Source: Candidatus Kuenenia stuttgartensis
GTDB taxonomy: Bacteria; Planctomycetota; Planctomycetia; Planctomycetales; Planctomycetaceae
Direction of reading: 5' to 3'
Length of the DNA stretch: 64,000 bases
NCBI GenBank assembly: GCA_945861465.1
Contig: CAMAVB010000002.1
Location: 40,600-104,599, forward strand
In this document: positions 16,743 to 25,507 of the stretch, piece after piece
Numbering within the stretch: the first letter of the stretch is position 1
How the letters are laid out: each line of letters starts with the position of its first letter
The notes under the pieces: model-generated
What the model was told of the DNA's origin: nothing
Database searches by the model: none
Seen by the model: only the letters and a program-made list of their open reading frames with translations
Translations under genes and position numbers: made by a program

Positions 16743-19721
16743 CTATCGATTGATGCCGACGTAGAAGCTGAAGATACGTTCGTCGTCTTCGTCTTCGGCA
16801 AGCACGGGGAAGGCGAAGTCGAACGCGAGCGGGACGGGGCCCATCGCGGGAATGACGATGCGAAGCCCGAAACCCACGCTGGTTCGAAACTTATTGAGCG
16901 AGACACTTTCATCGACCGTCCCGAAGTCTGAAAAACCCACAACGCTGATCATGTCGTCTGCCGTGACTGGCATTCGGTATTCCACAGTGCCGAGAGCCTG
17001 AAACGTACCACCGGTGGTGAACCCGCTTTCGCGTGGGGTCACACCACGATAGGAAAAACCGCGGAACGACTGGAATCCCCCTGCAAAGTAGCGTTCAAAC
17101 GTGGGCGTGTCATTGCCGCTGACGCCGATGTTCCCGGCTAACGTCAGGACATGGCGTCCGGTTCCGTCGGGTCGATTATACATCGTAAAGTACTGCCGCG
17201 CATCTGCTTCGACCTTCGGGAATGTGAAGTCGCCGAACGCCTGCTCGTAACCGCCGTCAAGGTAATGACCTTCCGTCGGCATCATTGAAGAATCTCGCGT
17301 GTCGTGCGTCACAGACGCCCGCAGAGTGGACAGGAAATTGCTTCCAATATAAGGCAAAACGCTGGCGGGCGTCGGAGTCTGCGGGTTGCGCATCTCGACT
17401 TGTTCTAGACGTGCTGCCAATGAGCCCGACCATTCCGGCGTGAACTGTTTTCCAAGGGAAATACGACCGCCGTATCGATCTTCAGTCCAGTCCGGATAAA
17501 AGCGATTGAAGTAGAAGCCACTCACACCGAAGCTGTAATCCGTATACAAAAAATACGGATCCGTCCAGCTGACGGCATACCGACTGACCTGATTACCAGG
17601 TGCGGCTTCCAGACGAAATCGCTGTCCGCCACCACGCCAGGCTCGACCTTCGATGATGTCGGAGAGGGTTGTTGGCGGACGGAGGATGTCGAAGTTCGAT
17701 TCGTCCCACACAAACGATCCGACCAAACCGGAGTTGCTGTTAACACCGGCACCAAACATCAGCCGTCCCGTGCGACCTTCAGTCGCGTTCACATTGATGT
17801 CCAGCCATCCTGGCTCGATTTTGCGGAATTGGCCATCGTACGGGCCCCCGTCGATTTTCGGGTCCGTCTGGTCGAGACTCTGGGCACGCACGACTGGTTC
17901 TGCTGCACCGAAATCCTGCGATGTCTCGAATGCAACAGGCTCAAAAGAAAAGAGTCGCGACGGCGTGACCGTACGAAATCCCATCAGGTCCGATTCATAG
18001 ACGGGATGGGCCACGTCATGATTTAACTCTGCCGGTGGGGTGGCCAGTGGCTCAACTTCACGTTGATAACGCGGTCGAGTTGGCTTGGTTTGTCGTTTTT
18101 CCGCGTCATCTGACTCCGCACCTGTGTCACGGTCACTTACCGTATCGGTTTCACCTTGGCGAGTCGATCGCCGACGACCGCTCTTGATAATTTTTGGATT
18201 TGCCAGATCACCCGGCTGCATCTGCAATCGTTCATACAGCGGTCGAACCGGTTCACTGGCATTCGCCGTGTCGGTTTCGTCTCGGCGAGTCAGCCAGTGA
18301 TAATCTTCGTCCGCACTCTGCGACGCAGATCGTTGGGCGGCGACTGAGAATTCCTGAGTCCAGTCATCGGGACCCGACGGAGGTCCCTGAGCGCGATACG
18401 TTCTCGAATCGCCCGAGAATCCGGACTGGCCTGGCTCGACAGGTTCAAACTGGAACCCGATACCAGCTTCAAACAACTGACTTCCGTTGAGTCGCGACTG
18501 TCCACGCCTGATGATTCTTGGGTCTGCCAGATCGCCCGGTTGAATCTGGAGACGGTCTAACGCAACCGTTTGCTTCGTATGGGGATGATCGCCATCGTAT
18601 TTGATGTTGATGTCGCGAACGTAGCGCGGTCGGTCTTCGTCAATTTCAAAGACCAGATCAACAATTCCAGGCTGTTCAGTAAAGTGCGGAACAGGGGTCA
18701 CTGTTGCAAAAAAGTGACCCTTCTCACCGTAATACCCAAGCATCCGGCGGACATCCTTTGCCAGGGGATACGCGCTGTAATAGTCGCCATTATTCAGTTT
18801 CGATTCGGACCTCAGGCGATTCGTCGCGATTGTGGCATTCCCCTCATAGCGAATTTCACGAACCTTGTATTGCTTTCCTTCAGTGACAACAAAGTGCAGA
18901 TTGACATCAGAACGGTCCTTTGAAAACAAAGGTGTACCCGTGACTTCCACGTCAAAAAAGCCCACATTACGGTAGTACTGTTTCAGAGCCTCAACGTCTG
19001 CCGGAATGGTGTCAGGATTATAGATTCCGCCAAAAATCAGGAAGGCTTCCTTGCTGATCAGATTCTTTCTCAGATCTCCATTCGACCAGAAACTGTTGCC
19101 TTCGAATGTTCTTTGTTTGACCTGAACCTTAGGGCCTTCCTCGATCTCGAAAATGACGTCGCGATCGCCGGAGCTGTCACCTTCGATCAGTGTGACTTTA
19201 ACAAAGTAGTACCCCTTGTCCTTATATTCCTGTTCAATTCGATGGACGGCTTCGTTATTCGCGCGGGCATCGAACGGACTGCCCGCCTTCAAGCCAGTCC
19301 ATGCCTTCAGATGCTTGACCTTGACCTTCTTGTTGCCGCGGAATTCCACGCGTTGCACAATTGGTTTTTCGTGAACCGTATAGACCAGAATCAACCCATC
19401 CGGCGTATCGTCGATTCGTTCGTTAACGTTGAAAAACCAGCGAGTCGACATCAATGATCGTTTGTCTTCGAGCATCAGTTGTTCGGAAATTGGTCGCTGC
19501 GGCTGGGCCTGAATTTTCTGCAGAATGACCGACTCCGGAATTGTCTGATTGCCTTCGATGCGAACATCCGCGATCGTCACTTCACCTTCCTGTTGAGCGT
19601 AGATCATCCCCGGCTGAGACACCAACGCGGCGGTGATCGCAGCAATCAACAGAATGCACGAATTCAGCCACAATTGTGGATGGCGTCGGATTCGCCGAAT
19701 CTGAGCGTGCGAACTTGGCAT
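16743..19721 (-). CDS. bamA: Outer membrane protein assembly factor BamA
   Basis: 992 residues. Signal segment (LWLNSCILLIAAITAALVS), then five POTRA domains: VTIADVRIEGNQTIPE, IVQRVEFRGNKKV, VQVKQRTFEGNSFWS, YKVREIRYEGNATIA and RYVRDINIKYDGD. The C-terminal 16-strand barrel carries the conserved loop-6 motif as SFRGF and ends FYVGINR. It inserts barrel proteins in the outer membrane. It is about 180 residues longer than E. coli BamA because of a low-complexity insert of about 250 residues between POTRA5 and the barrel. In it, LQIQPGDLADPRII (near 390) recurs as LQMQPGDLANPKII (near 493), so part of POTRA5 is duplicated. The gene stands alone on the minus strand, away from the BamD-like and LptE-like genes. 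Confidence 0.93.
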   Translation of the reverse strand: MPSSHAQIRRIRRHPQLWLNSCILLIAAITAALVSQPGMIYAQQEGEVTIADVRIEGNQTIPESVILQKIQAQPQRPISEQLMLEDKRSLMSTRWFFNVNERIDDTPDGLILVYTVHEKPIVQRVEFRGNKKVKVKHLKAWTGLKAGSPFDARANNEAVHRIEQEYKDKGYYFVKVTLIEGDSSGDRDVIFEIEEGPKVQVKQRTFEGNSFWSNGDLRKNLISKEAFLIFGGIYNPDTIPADVEALKQYYRNVGFFDVEVTGTPLFSKDRSDVNLHFVVTEGKQYKVREIRYEGNATIATNRLRSESKLNNGDYYSAYPLAKDVRRMLGYYGEKGHFFATVTPVPHFTEQPGIVDLVFEIDEDRPRYVRDINIKYDGDHPHTKQTVALDRLQIQPGDLADPRIIRRGQSRLNGSQLFEAGIGFQFEPVEPGQSGFSGDSRTYRAQGPPSGPDDWTQEFSVAAQRSASQSADEDYHWLTRRDETDTANASEPVRPLYERLQMQPGDLANPKIIKSGRRRSTRQGETDTVSDRDTGAESDDAEKRQTKPTRPRYQREVEPLATPPAELNHDVAHPVYESDLMGFRTVTPSRLFSFEPVAFETSQDFGAAEPVVRAQSLDQTDPKIDGGPYDGQFRKIEPGWLDINVNATEGRTGRLMFGAGVNSNSGLVGSFVWDESNFDILRPPTTLSDIIEGRAWRGGGQRFRLEAAPGNQVSRYAVSWTDPYFLYTDYSFGVSGFYFNRFYPDWTEDRYGGRISLGKQFTPEWSGSLAARLEQVEMRNPQTPTPASVLPYIGSNFLSTLRASVTHDTRDSSMMPTEGHYLDGGYEQAFGDFTFPKVEADARQYFTMYNRPDGTGRHVLTLAGNIGVSGNDTPTFERYFAGGFQSFRGFSYRGVTPRESGFTTGGTFQALGTVEYRMPVTADDMISVVGFSDFGTVDESVSLNKFRTSVGFGLRIVIPAMGPVPLAFDFAFPVLAEDEDDERIFSFYVGINR

Positions 19722-19941
19722 GTTCGGGCCTATGAATTGGGAAAAGACTGAGCGGTCTCAGTCCAACAACGGAAGGGAATTTGTCAGAAATGACAGGAAT
19801 CAGCGGATTGACTTGAGACTGGCGATGAGAGGAGAAGCTGTAGCATTGCAGAATTGTGCGTTATGACTCAAGACGAATGTCGAGAGAAAATTGCTGAACA
19901 ATTGCCGAGCTTTGTCACGCCAACGAATTGGCCTTGATTCT

Positions 19942-20016
19942 GTAGGCCGGACCAAGCGGAGCCGCGTTCCGGCAGGTCGGCCCCTTGCCGGACCTGCGCT
20001 TGTTCCGGCCTGCCAC
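19942..20016. repeat. Palindrome GTAGGCCGGACCAAGCG type, copy 1
   Basis: GTAGGCCGGACCAAGCGGAG at the left is answered by GCGCTTGTTCCGGCCTGC at the right, with an inner CCGGCAGGTC/GACCTGC-like hairpin. The same module is found as a longer, better preserved palindrome at 46729-46804. Confidence 0.7.
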
Positions 20017-20028
20017 AAAATCAAGTCC

Positions 20029-20145
20029 TTAGGCGAGCGGCGGATAAGTTCTTACCGTACAGCGGACTTCCAAGTCCGCCGAAACAAACGACGGACAAGG
20101 ATGTCCGTCGTACAGCAGGTAAATTCTGATCTTCCGCTCGCCTTA
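20029..20145. repeat. Repeat family B, copy 1 (divergent)
   Basis: The ends TTAGGCGAGCGG and CCGCTCGCCTTA match copies at 34812 and 42424. The inner part carries ACGGACTTCCAAGTCCG-like hairpins and GTCCGTCGTAC, again in the family pattern but with substitutions. Confidence 0.75.
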
Positions 20146-20348
20146 CAAACCGCTGGCATTCTGGGTGGTCTGGGAGGGAGTTGTGCGTGGCGCGGAAAAA
20201 ATGATCCTTCGCCATTCGAATGCCGATTCAGAAGAAACCGCAGGATCGGCGTTCACGGAAGAAATGCACAGATCAAGCCAGTGAGACAGCAGCGTCTCAG
20301 GTCTTGACGGACTACATTCTCGATAGAAAAGACGACGGGGTTCAAGCC

Positions 20349-21710
20349 ATGGAACGGCTCAGATCCGTATATCTGCTGGCGTTTTTGGCGCTGGCAGCGG
20401 TCCCCGCAGCAGGGCAGCAGCCCGCGCCACCCGACCCGAACGCACCGACATTCGCGGTCGTTGGTGATATCGAGAATTGCAGGACATATCCGATTCCGAC
20501 TGGTTCGACGCTGACTGTCCGACAGGCGGTGCTGAATGCCGGTCTGGTATCCGAGTTCGTCAATGTCATGCTCATTCGTTCGGCACAGGACGTCCCTCAA
20601 CGGACTCAATTCGTCTCAGCAACATCCAGCGACAACGGTGAACGTGTTGGGAATGGCGACGTGCTGGTTGTGCAGTCGATGTCGCCGCTGACCGCTGCCG
20701 TCAGGAAAAACGCCGCACTTCGATCGGACCTCGGTGTCGCTTTCGTGAGTCTGGAACAGGACGGGATTGTGATCGGCGATGTCCTGCAGGCCACACAGAC
20801 TCTCCCGCCTGCAGACGGGCAACTCAAAGTGATTTGCCGGTTTTCGGAGCAAACACCGATCGCGAAAGCAGAACTCTATCATTCAGTTGCACACGGCGAT
20901 GTGATTTCAATTTCACGGAGCGATCGCGCAGTGCTCACGGGCTTCGGCAACAAGTCGCCTACTGTTTCGGAACGGAAGAGCAGTGGCCCCAAAGTGGCAC
21001 GGGACCCATTTATACCAATGACATTGCCAGCGAGCAATCACTCGTTCGCCAGCAGTCCATCCATGTTTCAGTCACTTCAGTTGCCAGAATCACCTGAGCC
21101 ATTGATGGTTCTTCCGGTGCCGGACGGCGATTCGGCGAAAGCAGACGCAGCTGTGCCTGACCATGCCGAGGAGGCTCCTGCCGTCCGGGTTTCTGCACTG
21201 TCCATCAGTCAGGCTGAGGACGTCGGGGACTCTAGCGCCGTGGACAGCAAGATACGTTTTGCTGCCGAATCCATGGACGTCGCTCCGACCGCACCATCAG
21301 AAATACAAATCGGGGAGGTCGCAAATCGAGCAGCGACCGCGTTCAATTTATGGAATCTGATTTTCATCGGCGGGCTGCTGTTGGCAGGAACACTGATTCT
21401 GGCGGGAACAGTGAAGCCCGAATCTGAAGACGATGCGACATCCAGTAAAACGGCCGGCATTCAGAAAGCGTCTGATGGCAGACATGTTGGTGCGCCGCCA
21501 GCCTCGCACGGAAAGTGGACTGAGTCGCCGGGTCCGCACGGAAAGTGGACTGAGTCGCCGGGTCCGCTGAGTGTTGCCATGCCGGTTTCGCGAACTGCTG
21601 CAACGCTGACAAAGATTGAACCGGCGGTCACACACACGCCGCCGGTTGCCGATTCATCGGGCAGCCTTGATCGAGCCCTGCATTTATTGCAGCACCGGAC
21701 AGATTTATGA
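20349..21710 (+). CDS. Secreted/anchored protein with an SLBB-like N-terminal domain
   Basis: 453 residues from ATG 20349. The signal peptide RSVYLLAFLALAAVPAAG is followed by a beta-rich segment (FAVVGDIENCRTYPIPTGSTLTVRQAVLNAGLV...VMLIRS), which resembles the SLBB domain of polysaccharide-export proteins. The middle is low in complexity. One transmembrane helix (LIFIGGLLLAGTLILAG, near residue 340) precedes a short tail. The tail contains a perfect 30-bp tandem duplication coding HGKWTESPGP twice (about 21517-21577). The function is unknown; the SLBB resemblance is modest. The ORF-track start at 20220 lacks signal-peptide logic, so I chose the later ATG. Confidence 0.6.
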   Translation: MERLRSVYLLAFLALAAVPAAGQQPAPPDPNAPTFAVVGDIENCRTYPIPTGSTLTVRQAVLNAGLVSEFVNVMLIRSAQDVPQRTQFVSATSSDNGERVGNGDVLVVQSMSPLTAAVRKNAALRSDLGVAFVSLEQDGIVIGDVLQATQTLPPADGQLKVICRFSEQTPIAKAELYHSVAHGDVISISRSDRAVLTGFGNKSPTVSERKSSGPKVARDPFIPMTLPASNHSFASSPSMFQSLQLPESPEPLMVLPVPDGDSAKADAAVPDHAEEAPAVRVSALSISQAEDVGDSSAVDSKIRFAAESMDVAPTAPSEIQIGEVANRAATAFNLWNLIFIGGLLLAGTLILAGTVKPESEDDATSSKTAGIQKASDGRHVGAPPASHGKWTESPGPHGKWTESPGPLSVAMPVSRTAATLTKIEPAVTHTPPVADSSGSLDRALHLLQHRTDL

Positions 21711-22050
21711 TGTGCGCGATCGACTTTGACTGCTGCCGGATTCGTTCCGTATTTCGCAACCCGCAGACGACCGACCGCTTGACCATGTTTTCAGCACGCT
21801 GGAATATACGCTGCTTTCGAAATCGAAACAGACTCGGATGACGCTCGAAGCCCGGACAGTTCCGCGTTCACACCGATTCAGCCCTGGCTGACGCTTCGCG
21901 TTCGTGGCATTTTTGACCGCGCCGGGGATAATTTCGTGGAAAATCCAAAAGGGCAGCGTTGTCATTCCTCGAACCTTGAATCATTGGTGGTTATAGTTCC
22001 CAAGTGTTGACTGATTTTGATTTCTTGACTCTCCGATTTGATGGCGTTCC
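21711..22050. other. Intergenic region upstream of sucC, no clear gene
   Basis: 340 bp. One frame gives an open stretch of about 50 codons (SFRISQPADDRPLDHVFSTL) ending in a stop near 21890. It could be a remnant of a lost gene, but it has no start and no recognised family. Confidence 0.4.
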
Positions 22051-23238
22051 ATGAAAATCCATGAATATCAGGCCAAACAGCTGTTTCGCGCTGCGGGCGT
22101 CGCGGTGCCGCAGGGGATTGTGGCGAAAACGGCAGACGAAGCCGGGCAGGCTTTTGCTACTCTCGGCGGACCAATTGCCGTCGTCAAGTCGCAAATCCAT
22201 GCTGGCGGGCGAGGCAAAGGGACGTTCAAAGAATTGCCCGCACAGCGTGGAGTTGTGCTCGTGAAGTCTGCGGCGGAAGCGGCTGAAAATGCGAAACGGA
22301 TGCTCGGGCAGACGCTTGTCACAATTCAAACAGGCGAAGAAGGTAAAGTCGTCAATACGCTGTTCGTCGAGCAGGGTGTGAAGATTGCTCGCGAACTGTA
22401 CCTTGGCATCGTCGTCGATCGTGAAGTCGGCGGGCCAGTGCTTATCATGTCTTCTGAAGGCGGCATGGAGATCGAAGAAGTTGCGAAGCACTCCCCGGAA
22501 AAAATTCTGTCCGAGCCATTCGATGCCGTCGCCGGGCTGTATCCTTACCAGGCACGCAAGCTGGCGTATGCTCTGGGTCTGGACGCCACCGCTGTTCGCA
22601 GTGCCGAAAAATTCCTGCCGCAGATTTGTCGCTTCTTTGTGAATTATGACTGCAGCATGGTCGAGATCAATCCGCTCATCATCACGGAAGACAGTCAGAT
22701 GATGGCGCTCGACGGCAAAGTCACGTTTGATGACAACGCTCTGTTCCGGCACAAAGACGTGGTGGCCCTGCGAGATCTGTCAGAAGAGGATCCGTCAGAA
22801 GTGAAAGCTGCTGACACGGGCCTGAGCTACGTCAAGCTGAACGGCAACATTGGATGTCTTGTCAACGGGGCAGGGCTCGCGATGAGCACCATGGACCTGA
22901 TTAAAATACACGGCGGCGAGCCGGCGAATTTTCTGGACGTCGGGGGCGGAGCGAACGAACAACAGGTCACGGAAGCGTTTCGTATCATTCTGGCAGACAA
23001 GAATGTTAAGGCCGTGCTGGTCAACATCTTCGGCGGAATCATGAAATGCGACGTCATCGTTTCGGCATTGCTGAATGCGTACGAAAAAGTGGGTTTCAAC
23101 GTGCCACTGGTCGTGCGGCTGGAAGGGACGAACGTCGAGAAAGCCCGCGAAATGCTGAAGGCCAGTGGTCGTCCCATCATTAGTGCCAGTGACCTGACAG
23201 ATGCAGCTCAGAAGGTTGTAAAATCCCTGGGTATCTAG
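22051..23238 (+). CDS. sucC: Succinate-CoA ligase (ADP-forming), beta subunit
   Basis: 395 residues, normal for SucC. It begins [22 protein letters not shown] and has the ATP-grasp features GGRGKG and the [20 protein letters not shown] block. VEINPLI and the CoA-ligase domain [30 protein letters not shown] are intact, as is [13 protein letters not shown]. The enzyme converts succinyl-CoA to succinate in the TCA cycle with ADP or GDP phosphorylation. It forms an operon with sucD 52 bp downstream. The gap holds an AAATTTCAGATCTCAAATTT run of the repeat type. Confidence 0.97.
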   Translation: MKIHEYQAKQLFRAAGVAVPQGIVAKTADEAGQAFATLGGPIAVVKSQIHAGGRGKGTFKELPAQRGVVLVKSAAEAAENAKRMLGQTLVTIQTGEEGKVVNTLFVEQGVKIARELYLGIVVDREVGGPVLIMSSEGGMEIEEVAKHSPEKILSEPFDAVAGLYPYQARKLAYALGLDATAVRSAEKFLPQICRFFVNYDCSMVEINPLIITEDSQMMALDGKVTFDDNALFRHKDVVALRDLSEEDPSEVKAADTGLSYVKLNGNIGCLVNGAGLAMSTMDLIKIHGGEPANFLDVGGGANEQQVTEAFRIILADKNVKAVLVNIFGGIMKCDVIVSALLNAYEKVGFNVPLVVRLEGTNVEKAREMLKASGRPIISASDLTDAAQKVVKSLGI

Positions 23239-23290
23239 GCGTTGACAGTGTATTTCAAATTTCAGATCTCAAATTTGTGAAAACAAACTG

Positions 23291-24184
23291 ATGAGTATTC
23301 TTGTTTCCAGATCAACGCGCGTGATCACTCAGGGCATCACCGGGACTTCAGGACTTTTCCATAGCCAGCAATGCCGTGCCTACGCAGCGGAATGTCAGCC
23401 GGGTGTGGATGTTTTCGTCGGTGGTGTCACGCCAGGCAAAGGTGGCACATCCGTCGATGGCTTTGCGGTGTTCAACTCCGTGATTGAAGCTCGCGAGAAA
23501 ACCGGCGCAAACACGTCGATGGTCTTTGTGCCGCCACCGTTCTGTGCAGATGCGATTCTGGAGGCGGCAGACGCAGGGATGGATCTGATCGTGGCGATCA
23601 CCGAAGGCATTCCGGTGATGGACATGCTGCGTGTACGACGTGGACTGGAGAGTTCCAGGTCTCGCCTGATCGGACCTAACTGTCCCGGCGTGATCACGCC
23701 GGGCGTCGCAAAGATCGGGATTATGCCGGGTTACATTCACACACCCGGCACGATCGGGATTATCAGCAAGAGTGGTACGCTGACCTACGAGGCCGCATGG
23801 CAACTGGGCCGCGTCGGCCTTGGACAAAGCACCGCAATCGGCATCGGCGGTGATCCGATCAACGGCACAGACTACATCGACCTGCTTGAGATGTTTCAGA
23901 ACGATCCAGGCACCGAAGGTATTTTGATGATTGGCGAAATCGGTGGCAGTGCAGAACAGCTCGCTGCGGAATACATCAAGTCGTACGTGAAGAAGCCCGT
24001 TGCCGGATTCATCGCGGGACAGACAGCTCCGCCCGGAAAACGCATGGGACATGCCGGGGCGATTATTTCCGGTGGCGGCGGCGGTGCCGCTGAGAAGATG
24101 GAAGCCTTGCGAGCCGTCGGTGTCATCGTCTCTGCCAGCCCCGGCGGCATGGGCGACGCGATGAAACAGGCACTGAAGAAATAA
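23291..24184 (+). CDS. sucD: Succinate-CoA ligase, alpha subunit
   Basis: 297 residues. The Rossmann CoA-binding domain opens with [42 protein letters not shown] and [15 protein letters not shown] are all conserved. The phosphorylated histidine lies in [12 protein letters not shown] (about residue 253). Together with SucC it makes the heterodimer or tetramer of the TCA-cycle enzyme. Confidence 0.97.
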   Translation: MSILVSRSTRVITQGITGTSGLFHSQQCRAYAAECQPGVDVFVGGVTPGKGGTSVDGFAVFNSVIEAREKTGANTSMVFVPPPFCADAILEAADAGMDLIVAITEGIPVMDMLRVRRGLESSRSRLIGPNCPGVITPGVAKIGIMPGYIHTPGTIGIISKSGTLTYEAAWQLGRVGLGQSTAIGIGGDPINGTDYIDLLEMFQNDPGTEGILMIGEIGGSAEQLAAEYIKSYVKKPVAGFIAGQTAPPGKRMGHAGAIISGGGGGAAEKMEALRAVGVIVSASPGGMGDAMKQALKK

Positions 24185-24893
24185 GTAGATTTCCGTAGCT
24201 TGACTCTCTGAGTCGAGTGCGATTCCTGTAGCTTGTGCGTATCCGTACAATGCGGTCGTAATCGATTTGTTTGTCGCCGTGGCACTCTGCCGGTGATTGA
24301 AGAATCAAGCGTAGGGCGCACTACACTCCGTCATGATGGCGGCAGAGGCGGATCGGAACACGATTTCGGGCGGTTTTTGCCGACTCGGCGCGTACCATTC
24401 CACCGGCTATGTCCAAATCGTCGCGATTTTTTTCAACGGCCCGCTGCAAAGCTAACATGAGGAATTCGCGCGTACGCCACCGTCAATACGACGTTTTAGA
24501 AGCGAGGACGTTCGGGGCAGAAAAATGTATGGGCAGAAAAATAGCAGCCATTTTTTGCCCAACATCTTTTTGCCCATGATGTTGAGGCCCGACGATAAAT
24601 CTTAGCCCGGCAGCGGATCGTTGATTTTTTGGAGGGGGCGTTGCCGCCTCAGACGGCTTTGCGGCGAATCGATGCGTGATTGCCGTGGCCTATTTTGCAA
24701 TAGTTCATACCTTCGCGGCCTCGCTTCGCCGACGTCTCGCCGTTGATGTCACTCATCGAAGATTGCGCAATGATTTTCCGTTTTGCTGACGATTTCAATC
24801 AACTCTACGGTTTCTCACCTCATCTTCGCGGAGCCTTTCTTACGTGTCGCCTGCTTTTCTCCACTTCAAATACATTTACGGACATGTACTAGT

Positions 24894-25190
24894 TATGAAA
24901 AAGACCTGACCGCAGCGTTAAAGGCTAAACACGCAGCGGACCTTTTCATCGGAGGCAGCGTCGATCTGTCCAGCGAGACGATCACATTGTGGCGCGGTTG
25001 CCTCCCGCCACTCACGGTTCCGCTCTCGGCATTTGAAAAATCCGGAGACGGGACCAGACCGGTTTTGCCAGGTTTGCAGTGACTGATTTCGGCCAGACGG
25101 TTCGGCTTGGACGCTACGAGGCAGCTGCCGATGCGAACCACTATGAGTTCGATCCCGACTCATCCGGCCTCCGGCCACCTTCTCCCCCTT
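24894..25190 (+). pseudogene. Frameshifted remnant of a small hypothetical gene
   Basis: Three frames together give one sensible protein. ATGAAAAAG begins it, but one base is out of step with DLTAALKAKHAADLFIGGSVDLSSETITLWRG...PLSAFEKSGDGTRP. That frame stops at LPGLQ, while the next frame continues FARFAVTDFGQTVRLGRYEAAADANHYEFDPDS. The joins show an indel near 24903 and another near 25068. The intact form would be about 95 residues; I do not recognise the family with certainty. A sequencing error cannot be excluded, but two shifts within 300 bp suggest decay. Confidence 0.45.
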
Positions 25191-25390
25191 CCCAGGGGGA
25201 GAAGGGACTTCGAGAAACTTTGTGAAAACACGACGATAAATCCTTAACGGCGTTGCCCAACGGGGTTCACATCGCCTCAGGATGTTTCCGTTCCACCATC
25301 GAAAGTTGTGGACCCCGTTGGGCCTGAGTCCACCCTGTAAGCCAAGTGCTCTTGACTGCACATTTATCTCGCTCGGTTGGCAATGACTCG

Positions 25391-25474
25391 TTGCACGGCG
25401 TAGCCAACGCGCCGCGTTTGTTCGTATTTGAAATTTGAAATACAAAGGTCGGGGCATTGCTCACGCGGTTAGAC
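25391..25474. repeat. Inverted repeat with TTTGAAATTTGAAAT core
   Basis: CACGGCGTAGCCAACGCGCCGCG at the left and GGGGCATTGCTCACGCGGTTAGACG at the right flank a TATTTGAAATTTGAAATA palindrome. It is related to the element at 16551-16683. Confidence 0.55.
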
Positions 25475-25507
25475 GCCTCGCAAGCGAGTTGATGATGAAT
25501 TTGCAGA

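Larger units (their letters stand above)
19722..20348. other. Intergenic region between divergent bamA and SLBB-like gene
   Basis: 627 bp upstream of both genes. It contains two adjacent palindromic repeats (19942-20016 and 20029-20145). I see no gene. The upstream extension of the 20220 ORF does not look like coding sequence. Confidence 0.6.
24185..25507. other. Gene-poor region with repeats and a decayed gene
   Basis: About 1.3 kb with no intact gene. It includes GGGCAGAAAAAT repeats in both orientations (about 24510-24580), the pseudogene at 24894-25190, a CTCCCCCTTCCCAGGGGGAG hairpin (about 25180) and the palindrome at 25391-25474. Confidence 0.6.

Noticed and set aside
23348-24250. 300-residue minus-strand ORF
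   Set aside because: Shadow of sucD, which is fully conserved on the other strand.
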